From Flavobacterium sp. (GTDB lineage Bacteria; Bacteroidota; Bacteroidia; Flavobacteriales; Flavobacteriaceae), in NCBI GenBank assembly GCA_030152225.1, contig JASLHL010000262.1:1-38987 (forward strand): DNA of 38,987 nucleotides, written 5' to 3'. Positions 34,106 through 38,987 of the stretch are shown in pieces. The notes under the pieces are model-generated. The model saw only the letters and a program-made list of their open reading frames with translations, made no database searches and had not been told where the DNA came from. The first letter of the stretch is position 1. Each line of letters opens with the position of its first letter. Position numbers and translations under genes: made by a program.

Positions 34106-34786
34106 TTAAAATAAGTGCGTTTTCTTCACCGTTTGTTTAATCTTCATTTGCAATCTTTTCAGCAATGAATATTTTTTTTGCATTTCCTTTAATCGTTCTT
34201 TTGCCTTTGTTTTCTGATCGATTTTGGATCGCAATTCCCTTTCTTTTTCGATTGGATCCCATAACATGGAGGTACACAGGCAATTCTTGCGTTCTTTGCT
34301 TTGTAAAATTGAAAAGTTGATGCAACTTTCACATCCCTTCCAAAAAGATTCATCCTGTGTAAGTTCGGAGTAAGGAACAGGTTCATAGCCTAGATCAGAA
34401 TTAATTTTCATTACAGCGAGTCCTGTGGTTAATCCAAAAATTTTTGCTTGTGGATATTTTGATCGAGATAGTTCGAAAATGCGCTTTTTAATCACTTTAG
34501 CTAAGCCTTCTTTTCGAAATACAGGATTGACAATCAAGCCCGAATTGGCAACATATTCTCCATGACTCCATGTTTCGATATAGCAAAATCCCGCCCAAGT
34601 TCCATCTTGATGTAAAGCAATCAAAGCTTTGCCTTCGAGCATTTTATTCGCTACATATTCGGGTTGTCTCCTTGCAATTCCCGTACCGCGAGCTTGAGCT
34701 GAAAGGGCCATTTCCTCGCAAATTTGTGCAGCATAACCAACGTGTATTTCATTCGCTGGTATAACGATAAACTGATTTGAATTCAT
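34106..34786 (-). CDS. GNAT acyltransferase heading the arginine operon (candidate acylglutamate synthase)
   Basis: The 226-residue protein has a GNAT fold over residues 1-150 (the acyl-CoA-binding region VNPVFRKEGLAKVIKKRIFE resembles the family's Q/RxxGxG/A loop). Then come a Cys-rich stretch (CESC, NCLC) and a lysine-rich tail of about 45 residues. No argA or argJ is visible, and this gene is the first structural gene of an otherwise complete arginine operon. The best inference is that it makes N-acetyl- or N-succinylglutamate, the first step. The family is unlike E. coli ArgA. The function is supported by context, not by a diagnostic motif. Confidence 0.78.
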   Translation of the reverse strand: MNSNQFIVIPANEIHVGYAAQICEEMALSAQARGTGIARRQPEYVANKMLEGKALIALHQDGTWAGFCYIETWSHGEYVANSGLIVNPVFRKEGLAKVIKKRIFELSRSKYPQAKIFGLTTGLAVMKINSDLGYEPVPYSELTQDESFWKGCESCINFSILQSKERKNCLCTSMLWDPIEKERELRSKIDQKTKAKERLKEMQKKYSLLKRLQMKIKQTVKKTHLF

Positions 34787-34899
34787 CTCAAAAACAGGTA
34801 GTTAGAATTCAACAAAGCCAATAGAAAAGACCGCTAAACGCGCGAATTCTCCCTTTCAATCTCGTTGAAATACATTAAAAATTGGATAGATTTATTGAG

Positions 34900-34922
34900 T
34901 TGGGAAACCGTGAGATTCCCAA
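34900..34922 (-). promoter_or_regulatory. Stem-loop in the arginine operon leader
   Basis: TTGGGAA and TTCCCAA form a 7-bp stem around a 9-nt loop in the untranslated leader between the leader peptide and the GNAT gene. No T-run follows directly, so it is not an obvious intrinsic terminator. It could be one of two competing structures. Confidence 0.45.
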
Positions 34923-34943
34923 AGATACAGGGTGCTTAAAAAA

Positions 34944-35051
34944 TTAAGCCCGTGACCGCGATGACCGCGAAGTAGATAACAAGAAAACCGCAGCAGTAGC
35001 TGGCGCTATGCTGTGTGCTAAAAACGTAATATGTTGTACTGTTTTTTTCAT
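34944..35051 (-). CDS. Candidate arginine leader peptide (35 codons)
   Basis: The short ORF begins ATG AAA AAA ACA and runs 35 codons (start MKKTVQHITF). It ends in STSRSSRSRA and a TAA. Its three Arg codons lie within the last seven codons and are all CGG. It stands 157 bp upstream of the first gene of a complete arginine operon on the same strand, which is the classic position for a ribosome-attenuation leader. The stop codon and last Arg codon lie in a stem (GGGCTTAA with TTAAGC-A-CC). No T-rich terminator is evident, so the mechanism could be transcription- or translation-level. A possible promoter (TTG at 35111-35109, AAACTTTG at 35087-35080) precedes it by 28 bp. Confidence 0.72.
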   Translation of the reverse strand: MKKTVQHITFLAHSIAPATAAVFLLSTSRSSRSRA

Positions 35052-35079
35052 TTCTTGTGTGTACCCTGATGGGTTGGTA

Positions 35080-35111
35080 CAAAGTTTTCTAATAATAATT
35101 TTAATATGCAA
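35080..35111 (-). promoter_or_regulatory. Possible arginine operon promoter
   Basis: A TTG (35111-35109) and AAACTTTG (35087-35080) are 21 nt apart, the usual Bacteroidota -33/-7 spacing, but the TA of TAnnTTTG is missing. It ends 28 bp before the leader-peptide ATG. The rest of the gap 35112-35289 holds only the next gene's terminator and A/T-rich sequence. Confidence 0.4.
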
Positions 35112-35238
35112 GCGTTTTTAAAAAAAATAATATTTAATTTTCAAAACGCTAATTTTCAATGCATTAATACTTTTATATTCCGAATAAAACACAAAGAAAA
35201 GTTTTTATATACATCGATACACAAAAACCAAGCCAAAA

Positions 35239-35265
35239 AAAAGGCTACTTTGAGAGTAGCCTTTT
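35239..35265 (-). terminator. Terminator of the YD-repeat-like lipoprotein gene
   Basis: An 11-bp stem (AAAAGGCTACT / AGTAGCCTTTT) has a 5-nt loop. On the minus strand it is followed by eight T in a row. Confidence 0.85.
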
Positions 35266-35289
35266 CTTCCATGCTGCAAGAGCATTTAT

Positions 35290-36189
35290 TTACTTTTGTA
35301 TTGTGATTGTCTTGTACGTATACACTTTGATATTTCCTAAAAGCGCTTTATTATTCTTATAATAACTTATTGCTTTAGTCGGATAACCCATGGAATTAAA
35401 TTCGTATTCTGTAACCCATTCAACACCTTCATAATCCTTATAGGTAACAACATTGTTTTTCGCCATTTTTGACAGCGTTAACGGATAGGTAGACTCATAA
35501 TCGTTATATAGCAAACTAATATTCATCTGGGTATATGGATTCAGTTTATCGTCATAGGTGAAAAATTCTTGTTCTCCATTGTCAGCCGGATCAAAGGCAC
35601 GGATTATATTTCCATTGCTGTCGTATTCGTAGTTTATCGTATGACTATCGTTATCCATACTAGTAGTAATCGTGCTAATTTGCTTTTGTGCATTATACGC
35701 ATACGTTTTCAGTTCACCTTCGGTTGCTTCAAAAGATTTCGTAAGCAATCCTTGACTGTTGTATTCAAAATTTTCATCGTACCAAGACTCATTCTTACTC
35801 AAATCTACTACATGTAATCTAGTGATCAGATTGGCATCGTTGTATGTAATCGTAGATTTTGTTTTGTTCAGATACCCTCCACCAACAGGTATTTCATCTA
35901 ATTGATTGCTCTCCATCCCAACTACTTGGTTCTTTTGATCATAAGAAAACACATGCGTTGTCTGGCTATAAAGTTCCGTTTTTATCAACTCTCCATTCAT
36001 GTAATGAGAAGAATACTCCGTTTCTTCCATGCGATCCAAAACAACTAGCGTAATTTCTTCTTCTGGTTTCTCTTCTCCTGGTTTCTCTTCTCCTGGTTTT
36101 TGGGCGTCTGTTGAATTATCATCAGATGTACAATTGAAGGCAAGACAAGCAATAAAGCAAATCCCTACCGTTTTTAAAATCTTTTTCAT
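35290..36189 (-). CDS. Lipoprotein with YD/RHS-like repeats
   Basis: The 299-residue protein has a lipoprotein signal (LAFNC, then TSDDNS) and a short PGEEKPGEEKPEEE linker that holds the mature domain away from the membrane. A series of imperfect repeats follows, of the type YNDANLITRL, YNSQGLLTKS, YNAQKQISTI, YDSNGNIIRA, YDDKLNPYTQ and FNSMGYPTKA. This is the YD/RHS-like beta pattern common in Bacteroidota surface lipoproteins. There is no toxin or protease domain. The function is unknown. It has its own promoter and terminator. Confidence 0.78.
   Translation of the reverse strand: MKKILKTVGICFIACLAFNCTSDDNSTDAQKPGEEKPGEEKPEEEITLVVLDRMEETEYSSHYMNGELIKTELYSQTTHVFSYDQKNQVVGMESNQLDEIPVGGGYLNKTKSTITYNDANLITRLHVVDLSKNESWYDENFEYNSQGLLTKSFEATEGELKTYAYNAQKQISTITTSMDNDSHTINYEYDSNGNIIRAFDPADNGEQEFFTYDDKLNPYTQMNISLLYNDYESTYPLTLSKMAKNNVVTYKDYEGVEWVTEYEFNSMGYPTKAISYYKNNKALLGNIKVYTYKTITIQK
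36062..36099 (-). repeat. 15-bp tandem repeat encoding a PGEEK linker
   Basis: About 2.5 copies of a 15-bp unit (on the + strand cctggtttctcttct) encode PGEEK units. Copy number is likely to vary between strains and would change linker length in frame. Confidence 0.75.
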
Positions 36190-36211
36190 TTTATTTTAAT
36201 TAAATTTTGCA

Positions 36212-36219
36212 CAAAAATA
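36212..36219 (-). promoter_or_regulatory. -7 promoter element of the YD-repeat-like lipoprotein gene
   Basis: TATTTTTG is a full TAnnTTTG match ending 22 bp before the ATG at 36189. The rest of the 292-bp gap 36190-36481 holds only the apt terminator and A/T-rich sequence. Confidence 0.55.
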
Positions 36220-36420
36220 ACTTCTTTTCACGATCAAAATTGCCCTCTTATAACTTTTATCGCAAATAACAAAAACACACCTTTTACCTCAAAAAAGTCA
36301 ATTAGGATCTCATTTCGATTGCACTAAAAGCATAAAAAAACTCCTTTCAATATAAAATTCCTATCTTCTTTTTTACTCTAAACCAACTTTTTTCACCCTT
36401 TAATTCATTGATAAAAGAAA

Positions 36421-36450
36421 AAAAGAGGATGTCTTTCGACATCCTCTTTT
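36421..36450 (-). terminator. Terminator of apt
   Basis: A 13-bp stem AAAAGAGGATGTC / GACATCCTCTTTT has a TTTC tetraloop and a T-run on the minus strand. Confidence 0.9.
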
Positions 36451-36481
36451 CTTATTTTATTTAGACTTAATTCCTATTTAA

Positions 36482-36994
36482 TTAATAACTCAATAGGCTT
36501 TTCACTTCATAGGGTTTCAATTTCTCTCGTCCATGTAAAAACGAAAGTTCCATTAAGAAATTTACTTGTACAATTTCTCCTCCTAAACGTTCTACCAGTC
36601 GACATACGGCTTCAGCGGTTCCTCCTGTTGCCAGTACATCATCGTGAATCAACACTTTTTCACCTGGTTTAATGGCATCAGCATGAATTTCCAATACATC
36701 TGTTCCATACTCCAGTTGATATTCTTGTGCAAGGGTATCAAAAGGCAACTTACCCGGTTTACGAACAGGTACAAATCCGGCATGAAGTTCTTTAGCCAAT
36801 AACGTGGCGAAGAAAAACCCTCGGCTTTCCATCCCCACAACGCGATCTACTTTTTTATCTCCTACCAACGCTAACAATTGTTGGGTAGCAGCTTCCATCG
36901 CAGCTGCATCATTTAAAAGCGGGGTAATGTCTTTAAAACCGATTCCCTCTTTTGGAAAATCTTGAATATCCCTAATGTAATGCTCTATCTTCAT
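36482..36994 (-). CDS. apt: Adenine phosphoribosyltransferase
   Basis: This purine-salvage enzyme converts adenine and PRPP to AMP. The 170-residue protein has the PRPP-binding motif VLIHDDVLATGGTA (about residues 115-128) and the family blocks FKDITPLL, GMESRGF and VRKPGKLP. It lies 36 bp after the GT9 gene and ends at a strong hairpin terminator, so it may be read from its own or the GT9 promoter. Confidence 0.96.
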   Translation of the reverse strand: MKIEHYIRDIQDFPKEGIGFKDITPLLNDAAAMEAATQQLLALVGDKKVDRVVGMESRGFFFATLLAKELHAGFVPVRKPGKLPFDTLAQEYQLEYGTDVLEIHADAIKPGEKVLIHDDVLATGGTAEAVCRLVERLGGEIVQVNFLMELSFLHGREKLKPYEVKSLLSY

Positions 36995-37030
36995 AATTTC
37001 CTATATTCACTCGTTGTATGACTCTATTTC

Positions 37031-38074
37031 TTACTTACCTGCTGCTACAGCCATCACTTTGTTACAAACCAGACTTGGGTCGATGGTACGCATAGCGTCT
37101 TCATACCCTTCTACCTTTTTATTGCCGTAAACTGACGTAGGCAATAAGGGGTATTTTTCACGATCTGCAGTAAGGCAATACTCCAAGGGTTGATTGAATG
37201 GAGCAAAACCAGCATAGGGATGTGTAGCGCCCCACAAAGTTACGACTTTTACCCCTAACATCGCTGCAATGTGTGCATTTCCAGAGTCCATAGACAACAT
37301 CACATCTAAGTGTTGAATCAAATTCATCTCCACCTCTAATTTTACCTTACCTGCCATAACAATGACATTGTAATTATCTCGTTTCAATTGATTGAGCAAT
37401 GCGATTTCTTTTTCTCCTCCTCCAAAAAGAAAGATCAAATTATTTTCTTGTTCGGCTAATTCGTCCACCACTTTTTGCATTAAATCCAGGGGATAAACTT
37501 TGCTGTCATATTGTGCAAAAGGGGCAATACCTATCCACATTTTACCTGCTTCTTTGCTATACTCTTCTAGTTCTGGAGCTAAATTGGGAACAGCGGGAAA
37601 AGTAGGGTGTTGTACCGCTACGGAAAAGCCGAGTTTACTTAAAGTTTGCAGGTGATTTTCAACCATTGTTTGCACGGGTTGAAATACTTTATTCTCTGCG
37701 CGAGTCAACGCTTTTTTAGCTGCTCTTCCTTTGTCTAGTGCTGCTGTTGGCACTCCCGAAAGCTTGCATAACGTACGAACAATTTGCGCACGCAATACAT
37801 TGTGGAAATCAGCAAAGTAATCGGGTTTTATTTTTTTGATATCTCGATATAAACGAATCAAACCTAAAAATCCTTTGTGTTTTTTCTTTACATCTACGGG
37901 ATAGAAATCTACGCGCTGCATGCCCTTAAAAAAAGGTTTGAAAAAAGGACGCGAAACAACAGTAACGCGAATGTTAGGATGCTGTTCGACTAGCGCTCGA
38001 ATCACTGGAACAGTCATGGCTACATCACCCATGGCTGATAATCTAAAAATAACAATATGTTGTAACCCTTTCAC
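37031..38074 (-). CDS. Glycosyltransferase family 9 (heptosyltransferase-like)
   Basis: This GT-B fold protein transfers a sugar, typically a heptose, in lipopolysaccharide core synthesis. Family blocks are IVIFRLSAMGDVAMTVPVIRAL at the start (written here only in part), PDYFADFHNVLRA, GIAPFAQYDSKVYP, FGGGEKE, and the donor site LSMDSGNAHIAAMLGVKVVTLWGATHP. I choose the GTG at 38074 (347 residues), which begins just before the conserved block. The ATG at 38131 adds 19 residues not expected in the family and places a hairpin (38102-38123) in the coding region. It follows DUF4254, a common partner. Confidence 0.88.
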   Translation of the reverse strand: MKGLQHIVIFRLSAMGDVAMTVPVIRALVEQHPNIRVTVVSRPFFKPFFKGMQRVDFYPVDVKKKHKGFLGLIRLYRDIKKIKPDYFADFHNVLRAQIVRTLCKLSGVPTAALDKGRAAKKALTRAENKVFQPVQTMVENHLQTLSKLGFSVAVQHPTFPAVPNLAPELEEYSKEAGKMWIGIAPFAQYDSKVYPLDLMQKVVDELAEQENNLIFLFGGGEKEIALLNQLKRDNYNVIVMAGKVKLEVEMNLIQHLDVMLSMDSGNAHIAAMLGVKVVTLWGATHPYAGFAPFNQPLEYCLTADREKYPLLPTSVYGNKKVEGYEDAMRTIDPSLVCNKVMAVAAGK

Positions 38075-38101
38075 TAAACTATGTTTTATGTGGAACAAGA
38101 A

Positions 38102-38123
38102 AAGCGTGATTATCCACGCTTTA
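38102..38123 (-). terminator. Hairpin upstream of the GT9 gene
   Basis: An 8-bp stem AAAGCGTG / CACGCTTT has a 6-nt loop. On the minus strand it is followed by TTTTCTTG, weakly terminator-like. It lies between the DUF4254 terminator and the GT9 start and may be a leader structure. Confidence 0.4.
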
Positions 38124-38227
38124 ACAAACAAAAGTAATTTTTTTTACTGATACAAAAAAAGATATTTTCTCCCGTTATTCATTCTTGCACCTCTCAAATT
38201 GAAGGGGCAACAAAATGGCATAAAAAA

Positions 38228-38247
38228 GACATGTAAAATTACATGTC
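38228..38247 (-). terminator. Terminator of the DUF4254 gene
   Basis: A 9-bp stem GACATGTAA / TTACATGTC has a 2-nt spacer (effectively a 4-nt loop) and six T on the minus strand. It lies just past the DUF4254 stop. Confidence 0.85.
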
Positions 38248-38254
38248 CTTTTTC

Positions 38255-38860
38255 TTATTTTTTATTTTGATACAAGACTGGATTTAACTCCTCATCATTG
38301 TACATTTTCATTTGTTTATACACTTTCATGTATTTATCTCCGTTGGCGATATCATGTAACAAATCGTCAATTGCCGTAGATAAATCTTGTTTTTGCTCTA
38401 ACAAAACATCTAATTTCTCTTGGCACTTTGCACGATGCTCTGGTGTAGCTTCAGGTCTTGTTGCCTCTTCGCGCATATGATAAATCTTCAATGCCAAAAT
38501 AGAGTAACGATCGATAGCCCAAGCAGGACTTTCCGAGTTAATTTTTGCTTCTGCTTTTACCTGTACATCTTTGTATTTGTTCAAGAAATAGCTGTCAATG
38601 TATTCAACCATATCAGTTCTTTCTTGGTTTGATGCATCAATTCTTCGCTTTAACGCTAAAGCAGCGACAGGATCAATCTGTGGATCGCGAATAATATCTT
38701 CAAAATGCCATTGAACCGTATCAATCCAATTTTTTAGATATAATAAATGTTTGATATCATCTTTCGGATATGGATTGCTAATTGGCTGATCTACATTATC
38801 GTATTTATGATAGTCACGAATACTCTCTTCGAATATTGGAAATGCTAATGTTGAAAACAT
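38255..38860 (-). CDS. DUF4254 domain protein
   Basis: The 201-residue protein is soluble and largely helical, and matches the DUF4254 pattern (WHFEDIIRDPQIDPVAALALKRRIDASNQERTD, shown here in shorter blocks: WHFEDIIRDP, LKRRIDASNQERTDMVE, SILALKIYHMREE). There is no signal peptide. In Bacteroidota the family often sits beside glycosyltransferase family 9 genes, as it does here, which hints at a link to envelope glycan synthesis. The biochemical role is unknown. The promoter element TATATTTG lies 17 bp upstream. Confidence 0.88.
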   Translation of the reverse strand: MFSTLAFPIFEESIRDYHKYDNVDQPISNPYPKDDIKHLLYLKNWIDTVQWHFEDIIRDPQIDPVAALALKRRIDASNQERTDMVEYIDSYFLNKYKDVQVKAEAKINSESPAWAIDRYSILALKIYHMREEATRPEATPEHRAKCQEKLDVLLEQKQDLSTAIDDLLHDIANGDKYMKVYKQMKMYNDEELNPVLYQNKK

Positions 38861-38877
38861 AGGAATAATTTTATTTA

Positions 38878-38885
38878 CAAATATA
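38878..38885 (-). promoter_or_regulatory. -7 promoter element of the DUF4254 gene
   Basis: TATATTTG is a full TAnnTTTG match ending 17 bp before the ATG at 38860. The gap to the divergent upp-like gene is only 59 bp, so both promoters are compressed here. Confidence 0.6.
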
Positions 38886-38919
38886 GTTTTAATACTTTTA
38901 TGGTACTAATTATACCGTT

Positions 38920-38987
38920 ATGAAAATTCACTATATTTCCGAGGAAAATAGCATTTTAAATCATTTCTTAGCCCAGCTTCGCGATGT
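38920..38987 (+). CDS. upp: Probable uracil phosphoribosyltransferase, 3' end missing
   Basis: Only the first 22 codons are in the window (MKIHYISEENSILNHFLAQL and on). The start ...NSILNHFLAQLRDV resembles the N-terminus of flavobacterial Upp (pattern NSxxNxFxxxxRDV). No catalytic motif is within view, so the call rests on this short match. It is divergent from DUF4254, 59 bp away. If right, it is a pyrimidine-salvage partner in role to the nearby apt. Confidence 0.5.
   Translation, partial: MKIHYISEENSILNHFLAQLRD

Noticed and set aside
34137..34386. Short minus-strand frames inside the 3' part of the GNAT gene
   Set aside because: Out-of-frame readings of a lysine-rich tail; checked as a possible frameshift, but the GNAT frame continues to a normal stop 8 bp from argG.
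34944..34980. Repeated ccgcgatgaccgcga seen as a possible protein-binding direct repeat
   Set aside because: It is explained by the repeated SRS-encoding codons of the leader peptide; no second copy elsewhere.
34787..35289. Possible tRNA or small RNA gene in the longest gene-poor stretch
   Set aside because: No cloverleaf or T-arm (GTTCRA) pattern could be formed; the leader ORF and terminator explain the visible structure.
35106..35306. 66-codon open frame on the + strand
   Set aside because: It runs through the arginine promoter region and the terminator hairpin of the lipoprotein gene, with A/T-driven composition and no domain.

Overview
The window looks like the chromosome of a low-GC member of the Bacteroidota, family Flavobacteriaceae (a Myroides-like genus is a weak guess). 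This rests on the gene families present: a Bat aerotolerance operon, an arginine operon of the N-acyl-ornithine carbamoyltransferase type, DUF5686 and DUF4254 proteins, and SCSSDD-type lipoproteins. It also rests on at least eight promoters with the Bacteroidota -7 element TAnnTTTG, each ending 16-22 bp before a start codon. There are no rRNA or tRNA genes, transposases or CRISPR arrays.

Layout. 1-3100 (+): the end of an EnvC-like LytM protein, 3-hydroxyanthranilate dioxygenase, and an ALDH7-type aldehyde dehydrogenase. 3141-5614 (-): a small beta-barrel protein, then an overlapping pair of a PPP-like phosphatase and an AlbA_2/Schlafen-type protein. 5782-14797 (+): moxR, a DUF58 protein, a two-domain membrane protein, batA, batB, batC, batD, batE. 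14807-16950: cvpA (-), a small conserved unknown, and pheS (+). 17005-19491 (-): a large DUF5686 outer-membrane protein. 19617-24096 (-): a padR regulator followed by six tandem paralogous membrane proteins. 24240-25292 (+): a PaaE-type ferredoxin reductase. 25327-26497 (-): two paralogous lipoproteins. 26569-35051 (-): an arginine operon with a leader peptide. 35290-38860 (-): a YD-repeat-like lipoprotein, apt, a GT9 glycosyltransferase and DUF4254. 38920 to the end (+): the start of a probable upp.

The most interesting region is the padR cluster. The six membrane proteins share an N-terminal alpha-helical domain with the core [RE]xE[ILV][LV]DH[IL]Axx[IL]E, but their membrane domains have diverged widely. 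The N-terminal halves of the last two are about 93% identical in DNA, while the rest is not alignable by eye. A perfect 11+1+11 bp palindrome sits over the -33 region of the padR promoter, so the cluster looks autoregulated. My inference is an expanded PadR plus membrane-tethered helical (HAAS-like) signalling module.

The second point of interest is the arginine operon: GNAT, argG, argC, argD, argF', argB, argE-like, argH, terminator. It is preceded by an unlisted 35-codon ORF that ends in SRSSRSRA, with all three Arg codons CGG, followed by stem-loops. This fits ribosome-mediated control by arginine supply. ArgF' carries Ala at residue 90, the position known to set acetyl- versus succinyl-ornithine preference.
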